Made by a program: the position numbers and the translations under genes. A stretch of 64,000 nt of DNA from Methylotenera sp. (lineage in GTDB: Bacteria > Pseudomonadota > Gammaproteobacteria > Burkholderiales > Methylophilaceae), in assembly GCA_030682715.1 (NCBI GenBank), contig JAUXNQ010000055.1, positions 1 through 64,000 of the forward strand, written 5' to 3'. Below are positions 16,434 to 25,350 of the stretch, piece by piece (position 1 is the stretch's first letter; each line of letters starts with the position of its first letter). Under the pieces are notes generated by a model that had not been told where the DNA came from, did not search any database, and was given only the letters and a program-made list of their open reading frames with translations.

Positions 16434-17607
16434 CTGTAAGCACTTCCAACACTTTTCCACCTTGCACAAAGCCAGGGTGAGCAATTACGTTGCGATTAAC
16501 AATATCTTCATCTTTTCTTGCATCACCATAAATCATGTAAGCCAGAACTACCGCTGGTAATGTAGCCTTTGGTGTGTACTTGATAATATTAGGCAAGTCT
16601 GTGGCACGTGCGTTTATGTCGCGCACAACCGCAGTACGCAAATCAGATAAGGTGTTAAATACATCGTCAGGCGCTGTTAGCTGCTCAGTCTCAATTGCAT
16701 CTACAATCTCATTGCGGACTTGCACCGCTTGCGTTGTGCTTTCGTAGTTAATGCTGGCCGTAGCACGTGCCGCCTCAATAATGGCTGTTCTGCGCGTTAA
16801 ATCGGCCACCGCTATACGGTTATTATCTTGCTGAATTCGGCTAGGCGTGGTGCGGTTAACTGACTTGTGGCGATAACCAAATAGGTTTTTAAGCGAATTA
16901 AAGGCTGACATGGCACCACTAGATAAGCCAAGGAAACCAGATATCTGACCAGTGATTGAACTGGCCAAGTTAGTTGGTAAGCGCATGAGCTGCGTTAACT
17001 TGCTCACGATTCCATTAGCGTTGCTGGCAAAGGCTGGGAGAATAGCCATGTCTGGCAGCATGCCGCGTGCTAGCGCTAATGTACTGCTTAATGCTGTGTT
17101 GATTTGGGTCATGGCATCATCTGCCACAAACTCAGGCAAACCATCTACATTGAATGTCTCTGCAAAATCATTTTCACTGGCTGCAATAGCGTTATCAGCC
17201 ATCACATCCACAATCGCAGCTGTGTCTGGCCTGATGTTAGGCTGTTTGTTTTCACCAGTTTGGGTAAATGTGACGCTCCAGCTTTGACGGCCACCTTGAT
17301 CTATACTTTCGCTAGGGCGGCAATCAGTCACGCTTACCGTCATACGACCACGCCACGGATGCACTAATTCCCCAGAACCTTCTTTTTCAAAGGCAGCTTC
17401 AAGTGCATCACGCTCGGCCACGTAGTTATCACCAAGCACAAATATGTCTAATGTAAAGACACGCGCTTTTAAACCTAAATCCTCAACATAAGCTTCGTCC
17501 TTACTGGCGTATTCATTTACCACATTGCGGCGGCCAATCTGACCATCCGATTTAGTGGTTAAGAATGGCACGCCGCGAAAGCTGCCTTTGTGCATTTTAT
17601 CTGCCAT
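16426..17607 (-). CDS. DNA circularisation protein, Mu gp43 family
   Basis: 393 residues with the conserved DNA_circ_N opening: GSFRGVPFLTTKSDGQIGRR and VHPWRGRMTVSVTDC. In Mu the homologue is gp43, a tail-associated protein despite its name. It overlaps the tape-measure stop in a TAATG junction, indicating coupled translation. Confidence 0.88.
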   Translation of the reverse strand: MADKMHKGSFRGVPFLTTKSDGQIGRRNVVNEYASKDEAYVEDLGLKARVFTLDIFVLGDNYVAERDALEAAFEKEGSGELVHPWRGRMTVSVTDCRPSESIDQGGRQSWSVTFTQTGENKQPNIRPDTAAIVDVMADNAIAASENDFAETFNVDGLPEFVADDAMTQINTALSSTLALARGMLPDMAILPAFASNANGIVSKLTQLMRLPTNLASSITGQISGFLGLSSGAMSAFNSLKNLFGYRHKSVNRTTPSRIQQDNNRIAVADLTRRTAIIEAARATASINYESTTQAVQVRNEIVDAIETEQLTAPDDVFNTLSDLRTAVVRDINARATDLPNIIKYTPKATLPAVVLAYMIYGDARKDEDIVNRNVIAHPGFVQGGKVLEVLTDD

Positions 17608-19361
17608 TAGTTAGTCGCCATATATGGACCATTGGCCATGTTAATTTTCATGCCAGGCTGATTTGTTTTTAAACTTGAGGTGGCACGTCCATCAGCATCT
17701 ATTTTTACTGTCAGCGTACCGTTTAGCTCTTGGTCTTTACGTGCACGCCATTCGCGTTGAGCCTTATCAGGATCATGGCCAAACAATTTATTAAGCTTTT
17801 CTGTAAAACCCAGCAATGCACTAGCACGCTCTTTGTCTTTGCTGGTATCACCAGCCATTTTAGTTACACCATACATAGCTAATAATGGCGTAGCTCCTAT
17901 TGCGGCAGAGCCAAGTGAGAGCCTGCTGAGCATAGAGGCTGCACCAGCTGTTTTCGCAGCTTTGCCACCAGACCCTTGTGCTGTCGGTAATCCAGTACCC
18001 ATTCCACCTTCACCCATGTTAACGACATAAACTGGAGTTACACCTGCAGCAGTTTCTAGAGCCTTACCTGTTGCAACACCTGCACCCATATTGCCAAATT
18101 TCCCTGCAATAGAGCCTATTGCTTTGCCGCCGTATCTGGTAGCCAATAGTGTGGCGATTGCACCGCCTCCTGCCGCAAGTGCCATGTCGTTGCCATCCAT
18201 GCCAAGACCACCGTCTTTCTTGTCGGCCATCGTGAATTTAATGGCATTAGCAACCGCATTATTAATAGGGCGGGCCCAGCCATCAGCAGCTTCACGGAAT
18301 GCAGTTTTAAGGCGACCAACCTGATCAACAGAGTTGTCGATAGCTTTACTAAGGTCTTTTTCCAGCGTGCCACTTGCATTGGTAATTTCACCTGAAAAAG
18401 CCTTAACTTTATTAAGCATGTCTCCACCAAGTAAAATACGCATACCTTTAATCGTATCTAAGTCAGCATTGCCGAATGCTTTTTGAACGAACAGCGCACG
18501 ACCTCTTTCTGTATTTATTTTGTCATACTGACTTTTGATATCAGCAAGGACTTTAAGTGGATCTCGACGATCACCTTTCTCATCAAAGAACTTAACTCCT
18601 GTAGAGTTCTGAGCATCTTTCATATATTTTAGATTTGTAAAAACGCGCATTGTGCTATCTGCCAAAGTTGCCAAGCGCTCTGGTTGACGCTCAATCTGTG
18701 ATAAGCCCTCAATAAATGCAAGTGTGGTTTCAAAACCAAACCCTGCACTTGCAGCATTAGGGCCGATTCGCCCAAAAATGCTAGAAAGATTCTCAAGTTC
18801 TGCATTGCCTTGGCGACCTGCTACCGTCATTTGATCTAGTAACTTAATTGCAGTATTTGGCTTGGCTAGATCAAATTCAAATGCACTGGCCGCAACCGTT
18901 AAAGCACCCGTTAAAGTTTCAGCTTTGGCACTGGTTACTGCTACGGCTTTATTGGTGGCATCAATTACTGGTAGCGCTTCTTTAAACTTTAACCCAGCTT
19001 GTACAGCATTGTTAAAGCCTTGCTCTAAATCATCAACTGGCTGACCAGTTTCCTTGCTCATGCGAAATAACTCTTTTCGCAAACCAGATACTTCGGCCTC
19101 GCTAGTTCCTGCTGTCTGCCCAATTTGCGTTAATGTTTTATCCATACGAGCAGACTGCATAATGGCCGCTGTGGCACCAATAGTTACGCCTATTGATGCC
19201 AACTTACCTTCAACAGAATTTAACGTGACTTTTAACGCATCAAATTCACGCTTTGCTGTGTTGCTGAATTTACGAACACCGTTTTCACCAGAGGTTAACC
19301 CAGATACAAACCTGGTAGCATCTGCGTAAAGCTTCATAGATAAGGTTAAATCACGGTTCAT
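17607..19361 (-). CDS. Tail tape measure protein (Mu gp42)
   Basis: 584 residues. The first ~330 residues contain the TP901-like core (ATAAIMQSARMDKTLTQIGQ, SKETGQPVDDLEQGF), followed by Gly/Ala-rich hydrophobic helices near 390-410 and 470-495. It sets tail length and is injected with DNA. Its ATG overlaps the stop of the frameshift extension of the chaperone gene (ATGA), as in many tailed phages. Confidence 0.92.
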   Translation of the reverse strand: MNRDLTLSMKLYADATRFVSGLTSGENGVRKFSNTAKREFDALKVTLNSVEGKLASIGVTIGATAAIMQSARMDKTLTQIGQTAGTSEAEVSGLRKELFRMSKETGQPVDDLEQGFNNAVQAGLKFKEALPVIDATNKAVAVTSAKAETLTGALTVAASAFEFDLAKPNTAIKLLDQMTVAGRQGNAELENLSSIFGRIGPNAASAGFGFETTLAFIEGLSQIERQPERLATLADSTMRVFTNLKYMKDAQNSTGVKFFDEKGDRRDPLKVLADIKSQYDKINTERGRALFVQKAFGNADLDTIKGMRILLGGDMLNKVKAFSGEITNASGTLEKDLSKAIDNSVDQVGRLKTAFREAADGWARPINNAVANAIKFTMADKKDGGLGMDGNDMALAAGGGAIATLLATRYGGKAIGSIAGKFGNMGAGVATGKALETAAGVTPVYVVNMGEGGMGTGLPTAQGSGGKAAKTAGAASMLSRLSLGSAAIGATPLLAMYGVTKMAGDTSKDKERASALLGFTEKLNKLFGHDPDKAQREWRARKDQELNGTLTVKIDADGRATSSLKTNQPGMKINMANGPYMATN

Positions 19362-19507
19362 CTTTTTTCAACGCTTAAGCGGTCCAAGTAATGGTTAAAT
19401 TCATCAACTGGCAAGGCTTTAATTTCACCAATTGACCAGCCCGTTTTAAGAGCGATTAAAAGTATCTTGTCTAAGAGTCCTCTTGATCGCTCGGCACGTC
19501 TTCCCCC
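19358..19507 (-). CDS. Frameshift extension of tail assembly chaperone
   Basis: The -1 frame relative to the gp41-like gene is open past its stop and encodes ERSRGLLDKILLIALKTGW then a helical tail ending EKR, directly at the tape-measure ATG. A run of five G (plus-strand C5, 19503-19507) in the context CTG-GGG-GAA offers a slip site. This is the position and size of the G/GT-type frameshift product conserved in tailed phages, so I treat it as the C-terminal part of a fusion made by programmed slippage. Confidence 0.7.
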   Translation of the reverse strand, partial: GGRRAERSRGLLDKILLIALKTGWSIGEIKALPVDEFNHYLDRLSVEKR

Positions 19508-19815
19508 AGTAGGTCTACCTCAATCTGTGCGTCACGCAGAACGCGGTAGTTTCTCGTTCCCCAGCTTTTAAGCATGTTAATGGTGAACGGTCCAGTAAAT
19601 GTCGCGCCCTGATCATTGCTGACTTGATTGAGTTGGCGCACCATCATCTGTCCGTTAAAAGCCAGCGGCGTATGTGCGCCACCGCCTGTGCGTGTCAATT
19701 CCATTTCAGCTTCAAACATGTCACCAACTGTGGATTCGCGTATATCAAAATGGGTGTAGTTAACACCCGCAATGGTGATTGGTTTGGCGAATGGCTTCTG
19801 ATTAGATAATGACAT
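19471..19815 (-). CDS. Tail assembly chaperone (Mu gp41 family)
   Basis: 114 residues, opening KPFAKPITIAGVNYTHFDIRE and containing the conserved LTRTGGGAHTPLAFNGQMM region of E/gp41-type tail assembly chaperones. It lies between the tail tube gene and the tape measure gene, the usual place. A fraction of ribosomes probably shift -1 near its end to make the longer form. Confidence 0.85.
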   Translation of the reverse strand: MSLSNQKPFAKPITIAGVNYTHFDIRESTVGDMFEAEMELTRTGGGAHTPLAFNGQMMVRQLNQVSNDQGATFTGPFTINMLKSWGTRNYRVLRDAQIEVDLLGEDVPSDQEDS

Positions 19816-19817
19816 GA

Positions 19818-20162
19818 TTAAACCTCTTTAAATGAGCCGTAGAAGGTAGCCTTGATGCCGTCTTTAGATAACTCTGGCACAGGGCCATTAGAGGCATTTG
19901 AAGACACGTAGCTTTTTCCATTGTCAGAATCAAAGGTCATATTGACATTCTTGATCTTTTGAATGTCTGTAATGCTTACATCATCTGACGCAATGAAGGT
20001 GCAATCAACCTGACCAGCTTCATGTTGATATTGCATGCCTGCAAAACCGCTGTCACCAACCACTGGCGAACCAGCTTCACCACCAAGCTTAATGGTTGCC
20101 CCCTCTTTAGTGTTATAGCGTCTACCACCGATAGTGATATACGCGCGTCCGTGAATTGCCAT
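19818..20162 (-). CDS. Tail tube protein (Mu M-like)
   Basis: 114 residues, Tail_tube family of Mu/FluMu: GRAYITIGGRRYNTKEGATIK start and a beta-rich body. It polymerises inside the sheath around the tape measure. It is located directly downstream of the sheath gene. Confidence 0.9.
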   Translation of the reverse strand: MAIHGRAYITIGGRRYNTKEGATIKLGGEAGSPVVGDSGFAGMQYQHEAGQVDCTFIASDDVSITDIQKIKNVNMTFDSDNGKSYVSSNASNGPVPELSKDGIKATFYGSFKEV

Positions 20163-20207
20163 ATTAATGACTCCTTTAAAGTGTATTTATTTGTAAAATG
20201 TGTTGGC

Positions 20208-21689
20208 TTATAAAATGTACTGAACTGCGCCAGCAAATACGTCAAACTGGTTGACCAGATTAGGCGGCAAGATTGCATTAACCCTATTTTTATCAACATC
20301 TGAGCGCACACAAATCAGCTCTTTGATAAACTGATCTAAATCCTCAAGTAATCCAGCTTTCTCTAAGCGCATGGCCGTAGGGATTAATGAATTGTTCACG
20401 ATCAGTTTAGGCGTTGCGATTTTTTGTCCTGGCTGAATACGATCCAGCACATCATCACCAGCTAACTTGTGGTTAGGGAATGTAGCAACCACATCGTAAG
20501 CAAACACAAAGCGCATATAGTCAGCTGTCCACTTGGTGTTCAGCTTAAGCATGCTACGATCTTCCATCCCGAAAGTATTGGTTTGGTAAGTGGTGATTAC
20601 CTGTTCGATGTGGCAATTACCACCTTGATCAAAGGTGACTGTACTGCAACCGTCATGCAACAACAGGTTACGTTCAGCATCAGTAAACTGGTCAGTCTCA
20701 ACTGGTGCCATTACATCAGGCAAATACAGCCCTTTGAATGGTAGCGCTGGGTCAATCGCACCACGGAACTCAACAGCACCTGCAAACTGGGCGACATTCA
20801 CCCAAGGTAAAGATGGGCAACCTTTTAGACCTAAGAATGAAGACTGCTTGCTATTGCGCGCGCTGCCGTAGGTTGAAAGTGCGCTATAGCTACCTGATCT
20901 GTAGGTAAACACATGGCCTTGCTTCATGTTCATACCGCTAAAGCGTAGCTCTAACTCCGCTTCCATCAGCGCCATGTTTGCTGGGTCGCTCCAAGGCATC
21001 ACAATCGTGTATGGCGCAATGTTGCTCATTGCCGTGATTGCTGCAGTCACATCAGGGTTGCCAGTGCCACCAGCCATAGCACCAATGGCAACAGTAATGC
21101 CTTTAGGTGTAGCTTCACCAGGGTAATAGTTAACACGCAGATCAATACCGTTGCCTTCAATGCCTTTGTGGCGTGAAGTTGGTGTTACAACACCAGCAGC
21201 ACTTGCTGCGGTCACGGCACCATCAAGATCAGCATTGATTGAAGCAGCTATTGCCGCTGCAATCTGCGTCGGTGTTTGTGCTGCAGTTATGCCAACTGGC
21301 ACTGAGCGGCCACCAACACGCAGATACAAGGTGCCTGATTCAGTTGGCGTGCCTGTAATGGTGATTGTGCCTGCAGCAGCTACGCCAGCCTCTAAATCAT
21401 CTAATGCTAGGCCATAAAGCTGAGTGTACGGGTTTACTTTAAGTATGGCGGCAATCATTTGTGCGCCCATTGATCCACGGCCATAATAATTAACGCCATC
21501 TTCCTTACGCGTAATTTTTGACAGTGCGCCAGCTTGTACCGTACCAGTGCTCAAACGTTGGCAGAGCACCAACATTTTATGTGACACAGCAGGTAAGCCA
21601 CGAATTGCACGGCTATGGTCAATCTCAATCTTTGCGCCTGGTACTAGCCAGTCTTCAGGAATACTTAAAAAGGTAATGTTGTCTGCCAC
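20208..21689 (-). CDS. Contractile tail sheath protein (Mu L)
   Basis: 493 residues with the Mu gpL signatures: SIPEDWLVPGAKIEIDHSRA at the N-terminus, RSGSYSALSTYGSARNS in the middle and TYQTNTFGMEDRSMLKLNT near the C-terminus. It forms the contractile outer sheath. Full family length. Confidence 0.95.
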   Translation of the reverse strand: MADNITFLSIPEDWLVPGAKIEIDHSRAIRGLPAVSHKMLVLCQRLSTGTVQAGALSKITRKEDGVNYYGRGSMGAQMIAAILKVNPYTQLYGLALDDLEAGVAAAGTITITGTPTESGTLYLRVGGRSVPVGITAAQTPTQIAAAIAASINADLDGAVTAASAAGVVTPTSRHKGIEGNGIDLRVNYYPGEATPKGITVAIGAMAGGTGNPDVTAAITAMSNIAPYTIVMPWSDPANMALMEAELELRFSGMNMKQGHVFTYRSGSYSALSTYGSARNSKQSSFLGLKGCPSLPWVNVAQFAGAVEFRGAIDPALPFKGLYLPDVMAPVETDQFTDAERNLLLHDGCSTVTFDQGGNCHIEQVITTYQTNTFGMEDRSMLKLNTKWTADYMRFVFAYDVVATFPNHKLAGDDVLDRIQPGQKIATPKLIVNNSLIPTAMRLEKAGLLEDLDQFIKELICVRSDVDKNRVNAILPPNLVNQFDVFAGAVQYIL

Positions 21690-21714
21690 GGTGTTCTCCT
21701 AATTGATGCGCGGA

Positions 21715-21906
21715 TTAAGCGCCTTTTGTTTTTGGTTCAGTAGGCAACTTGTCTGTTAGTGTCACGTCGCCATCTTTCTCGCGGCGCGCCCAATAGGTAC
21801 TGTGAATCACAGTGTCGCCACCTTCTGGTAAGTAGGTACCATTTTCTTTACGAATCTTTAACCCTGATTTTGGTGTTACAAATACTGGTTGATGTAGCTT
21901 TGCCAT
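21715..21906 (-). CDS. DUF2635 protein (Mu gp38-like)
   Basis: 63 residues. The pattern VFVTPKSGLKIRKENGTYLPEGG followed by STYWARREKDGDVTL is the DUF2635 family, always found just before the sheath gene in Mu-like phages. Structural role unknown. Confidence 0.85.
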   Translation of the reverse strand: MAKLHQPVFVTPKSGLKIRKENGTYLPEGGDTVIHSTYWARREKDGDVTLTDKLPTEPKTKGA

Positions 21907-21909
21907 GTC

Positions 21910-22506
21910 TTACTCCTGTAAGGTTATGTTGTCGGTTAAGTCTGGTTTGCTGGTGCTATGGTCAGGCGGCTCTTGGCTCCATTTGGTATGCTCGGCAGCA
22001 CTGGCATGCGGTTCAATGTCGTATTGAGCATTGAAGGTAATAAAGTCATCTAAACCCGCTGGATCAATACTCGGTGGCAATGTCGCTTGCCCTTGCAGGG
22101 TGATCACAGCAACCTGCAAACCTGCTTTGTAAATCTTTTCATCATTCATAATACTGATGCTGCTTGCATATAGCGTCACACCGCCTGCTTTATATCCGTC
22201 CAGGAGCGCGGCTACAGTTTCAGCAATCTGGTACATGCCAATCATCTTGCCGTCACCCTTACGAGTTGCTGCTTGGCCACCTGCATTTCTGGCAACACAT
22301 GCAATGCCAAAGCCCACGTTCACTATTGAGTCCTTGATAGCAAAGCTTGCAGCTGGTGCAACGTAAACTGCGGGGGCGTCAGTGGCAAACTTGCTCACCA
22401 GTGAATCACCATCAAGATCAGGCAACGTGCCTATTTGCTTTAGTTTCTTAGCGATAGGCGACTTATTAATCTCAGCGACTAATGCGTTTTCAACTTCAGT
22501 TAGCAT
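21910..22506 (-). CDS. Mu gp37-like protein (DUF1834)
   Basis: 198 residues, LTEVENALVAEINKSPIAKKLKQIG opening and a central beta/alpha body as in gp37, thought to be a tail terminator or completion protein. It overlaps the upstream morphogenesis gene by 11 bp and is followed 3 bp later by gp38. Confidence 0.82.
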   Translation of the reverse strand: MLTEVENALVAEINKSPIAKKLKQIGTLPDLDGDSLVSKFATDAPAVYVAPAASFAIKDSIVNVGFGIACVARNAGGQAATRKGDGKMIGMYQIAETVAALLDGYKAGGVTLYASSISIMNDEKIYKAGLQVAVITLQGQATLPPSIDPAGLDDFITFNAQYDIEPHASAAEHTKWSQEPPDHSTSKPDLTDNITLQE

Positions 22507-22951
22507 GGTTGATCATTCCATTAATACGAGCTTGCAATGCGTCCAGCATGTCTAACTCATCGGCGCTTGAAATACCAATAAATGCACGCGCAACTAGGTT
22601 TACTCTACGGATAGCACGTCCTGCATAACCGCCAAACTGGTGGATGGCTGCATAAATTCTGTTAGAACCCCACTCAGCAAACTTGCTGTTTGATAAGTGC
22701 GTGATAGAGTCGCCAAGGTGGCCATCTTTGGTTAAAGTCTTACCGCCGTTAATCTGCACACGGATGCTTTTTTTCCAGCGATTGCCTTCAGGATCAATCT
22801 GTGTTGCAAATCTCTCACGTGTAGTGTTCTCGCCGATCACTGCAATGTCTTCCATCGCGGCGGCAGGGTTACGGCCTAACGCGATGAGTTGAGTAATCGT
22901 TGCGCGTATCTTGCGATCATCTTGCTCAACCTTGAATTTGAAGCCGCTCAT
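22496..22951 (-). CDS. Virion morphogenesis protein (gpG/Phage_tail_S family)
   Basis: 151 residues. RATITQLIALGRNPAAAMEDIA and RERFATQIDPEGNRWKKS are conserved in the Mu gpG / P2 gpS family, which completes tail joining. In Mu itself gpG is beside F; here it is after the gp36-like gene, as in several other Mu-like prophages. Confidence 0.85.
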   Translation of the reverse strand: MSGFKFKVEQDDRKIRATITQLIALGRNPAAAMEDIAVIGENTTRERFATQIDPEGNRWKKSIRVQINGGKTLTKDGHLGDSITHLSNSKFAEWGSNRIYAAIHQFGGYAGRAIRRVNLVARAFIGISSADELDMLDALQARINGMINHAN

Positions 22952-23451
22952 TAGATAAAGCCCCCATCCTGACGGCTAAACACACGGCCATTTGATACCA
23001 GTTGCGCGCCATCATTAGCTTTTGGTTTATTGCCGTCACTATCAATACCAAGGCTTATCTCACCCTTGCTGATTGATTTAAGCAGCTTTAATGCATCTGC
23101 ATTTCGGTTTGATATGGCCTCTGTTGCCATGTCGTCATAAAGTGCGTACCTGGTTAAATCACAGGTAATTGTCATGACTAGGCGCGGCACTGTAACGAGT
23201 GGCACTGAATATCTGCCAGAGAGAAAGCCATTAACTGTGCTTTCTGCATCGAGCAGCTTGCTGTTAATTAAACTGAGCGCAGCCGCTACTGCTGCCTGTT
23301 CGTCTACTGTATAGCCAGACAAGTCTTCACCTGTAGCTGCAGCAGTGAGTAGCTCTGGTGTGATTAAACGAGGCAATCCACGATCACTGCGCTGGGCAAT
23401 CTCTTCAGCACCAAACTGGGTGATCATGTTAGTAGCGGTTACGTAAGTCAT
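22951..23451 (-). CDS. Mu gp36-like protein (DUF1320)
   Basis: 166 residues, YVTATNMITQFGAEEIAQRSD opening followed by helical segments with DLTRYALYDD, the gp36/DUF1320 neck or head-completion family. Its stop and the next start share an A (TAATG-type overlap). Confidence 0.88.
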   Translation of the reverse strand: MTYVTATNMITQFGAEEIAQRSDRGLPRLITPELLTAAATGEDLSGYTVDEQAAVAAALSLINSKLLDAESTVNGFLSGRYSVPLVTVPRLVMTITCDLTRYALYDDMATEAISNRNADALKLLKSISKGEISLGIDSDGNKPKANDGAQLVSNGRVFSRQDGGFI

Positions 23452-23453
23452 GA

Positions 23454-23723
23454 TTATTCAGCGGCCACTTCAATTTCAACTTCAGATACAGCCAGCAAAC
23501 GTTCATCCTTGATTTGCTTGATTTGCTCTTTAGTTAGGTCTTCAATTTTTAAAACAACAGCATCACGACCAAAAACATGGCCACCACGACGAAAGCCTTC
23601 ACGCGCTGAAACCACTTGTAAAGCTTTAACCTTTTTCGCTTGAGCTTTAGGTGCAGTCTTAGCATCATCTTGTTTTTTGGTAGCAGCTGCATCAGCTCCC
23701 TTGTTTTCATTTGTTGATGACAT
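23454..23723 (-). CDS. Mu gp35/FluMu HI1506-like protein
   Basis: 89 residues. A Lys/Ala-rich flexible N-terminus is followed by a compact VVSAREGFRRGGHVFGRDA domain typical of the small head-associated HI1506-like proteins between the major capsid gene and gp36. Role unknown. Confidence 0.75.
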   Translation of the reverse strand: MSSTNENKGADAAATKKQDDAKTAPKAQAKKVKALQVVSAREGFRRGGHVFGRDAVVLKIEDLTKEQIKQIKDERLLAVSEVEIEVAAE

Positions 23724-23787
23724 TTATATCTCCTTATAGGTTTGTTGTTTAAAGGCCATCTATGAAATGGCCTTAGTTCAAGTTAAA

Positions 23788-24825
23788 TTAAGCTACTGTG
23801 CCGTCTGAGCCAAAAGCCAGTTGCCAGAAACCGTAGCCAAAAGCGGCACGCGCTTCAGCACCGAACTTAAATTTCTTACGGCTAAATACGTCATCAGATT
23901 GCGCGTCTGTTTGTTCAACAAACACAGGTGACTTACGGTCCTGAAAGACAAACGGTTTTACAGGTTTGGTTGTATCTAGCAGGAACCAAGCTGTATCTGA
24001 AGTGATACGCGCATCAACCACAACGGTCGCCGTATTTTTGTAAGGGTTAGGCTTGCCATCTTCAAGCTTATCGTTCGTCATTAGGGCATTCGCCGTATCT
24101 TCTAGCGCAGGCCCCACCAACAATACGTTTGGAGTAACATTCAATGGTCGGCCTTCGTCATCCTTAAATTTCTTCATGGCTGTACGATATGCACCGTAGC
24201 TGGCTTGCGCTGCTGCCAATGTTGAAATTGACAACACCTTGGTGCCTTTATTTGAAACGCTGGCACCTGCAACTGTATGATCAGTGTCAAAGAAGTATTG
24301 CCCGTCATAGCATGCTGTTGTAAAGCCTAAATTCACTACCTCCAAGATACCTTCATCAGGCATCTGTTTGGCTGACCATCCTGCCATTTCAGCCTGTGGC
24401 CCATAAATACCAAGCGTGTCATCCTCAATATCGTTACGGTCAACTTCTACCGTGGCTTCAAAGTCATCGTTGACTAGCGTATATTTAGCAGCTTCAAGCG
24501 ATTTGACTTGCTTATCACCAATCCATTTACGCATTTTTGGAAAGTTTGATAACCATGCATAGTCATTTTGTCCAGTTGTTGATGGCACACGCATGGCAAT
24601 CTTTTGCCAAACCGAAGGGGCAGCTGCAAAGGCGTTATTGAAGGTTGTTTTCAAACTGATAAAAACATTGCCGATGGTTTCTTTATTAACCAACATACCG
24701 AGCATGCCACCGCCAGCCATTACAGATTCTGGGCTCATGTCAGCTGCATATGCAGGCAGACCAAACATCCCCACCATTGCGGCGGCTGCCCCAATGGTTA
24801 AGAATAAGATTTTTGATTTGTTCAT
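23788..24825 (-). CDS. Major capsid protein (Mu gpT) with a signal-peptide-like N-terminus
   Basis: 345 residues. From about residue 45 it follows gpT: VNKETIGNVFISLKTTFNNAF, then MPDEGILEVVNLGFTTACYDGQ and DTDHTVAG. It builds the icosahedral head. Oddly, the ORF begins with a textbook Sec signal peptide (MNKSKILFLTIGAAAAMVG, ending AYA-ADM) and the best ribosome site (AGGAG, 7 nt upstream) precedes this start. A weaker start at the internal MLVNKETIG would give the usual gpT N-terminus. Confidence 0.9.
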   Translation of the reverse strand: MNKSKILFLTIGAAAAMVGMFGLPAYAADMSPESVMAGGGMLGMLVNKETIGNVFISLKTTFNNAFAAAPSVWQKIAMRVPSTTGQNDYAWLSNFPKMRKWIGDKQVKSLEAAKYTLVNDDFEATVEVDRNDIEDDTLGIYGPQAEMAGWSAKQMPDEGILEVVNLGFTTACYDGQYFFDTDHTVAGASVSNKGTKVLSISTLAAAQASYGAYRTAMKKFKDDEGRPLNVTPNVLLVGPALEDTANALMTNDKLEDGKPNPYKNTATVVVDARITSDTAWFLLDTTKPVKPFVFQDRKSPVFVEQTDAQSDDVFSRKKFKFGAEARAAFGYGFWQLAFGSDGTVA

Positions 24826-24888
24826 TGTGTTCTCCTGTTGTTTATTTGAACGTTATAACTAAAAAAACTGTGTTAAAAATGTGATTGG

Positions 24889-25287
24889 TTACTCGACCCA
24901 GATGCCGTCTGCATCCACCTGAATAACCTTGCCTGCAGCCGAACGAGTGTTGCCACCATTTGTTTTAGCTACTGTTTGGTCATCGACGATGTAGCAAGTA
25001 GCCCCTAGGTCTGCCTGTACAACTGCATCAGCTGCATGGTTAAGCCATTTGAAAGCTTTGCCTCGACGAACTAAAACACTCTTGTCACCAGCAGCGCCAG
25101 CAGTGTTATTCACTTGCTCTTCAGCACGGCCAAAGTATTTAAGTGTTGTGGCCACTGCACCAGGTGTTGCAAAACCTGCTGCGTTAATCGCGACCAGTGA
25201 GCCTGCATAAACCTTTACTGCAGCAAGTGGTACTGATACAAGCTCACCATCTTTCAATGGGGTGTTGCGGTCATTTGTTAGTGCCAT
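24889..25287 (-). CDS. Capsid cement/decoration-like protein
   Basis: 132 residues, all-beta, with LKDGELVSVPLAAVKVYAGS start and VLVRRGKAFKWLN core. It resembles DUF2190-type capsid cement proteins and sits between protease/scaffold gene I and the major capsid gene, the usual location. Confidence 0.75.
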   Translation of the reverse strand: MALTNDRNTPLKDGELVSVPLAAVKVYAGSLVAINAAGFATPGAVATTLKYFGRAEEQVNNTAGAAGDKSVLVRRGKAFKWLNHAADAVVQADLGATCYIVDDQTVAKTNGGNTRSAAGKVIQVDADGIWVE

Positions 25288-25350
25288 TTCTTTCTCCTAG
25301 AAAGCCTCATTTACATGAGGTGTTAATGTGTGAATCTTTAAACTTGGTTA

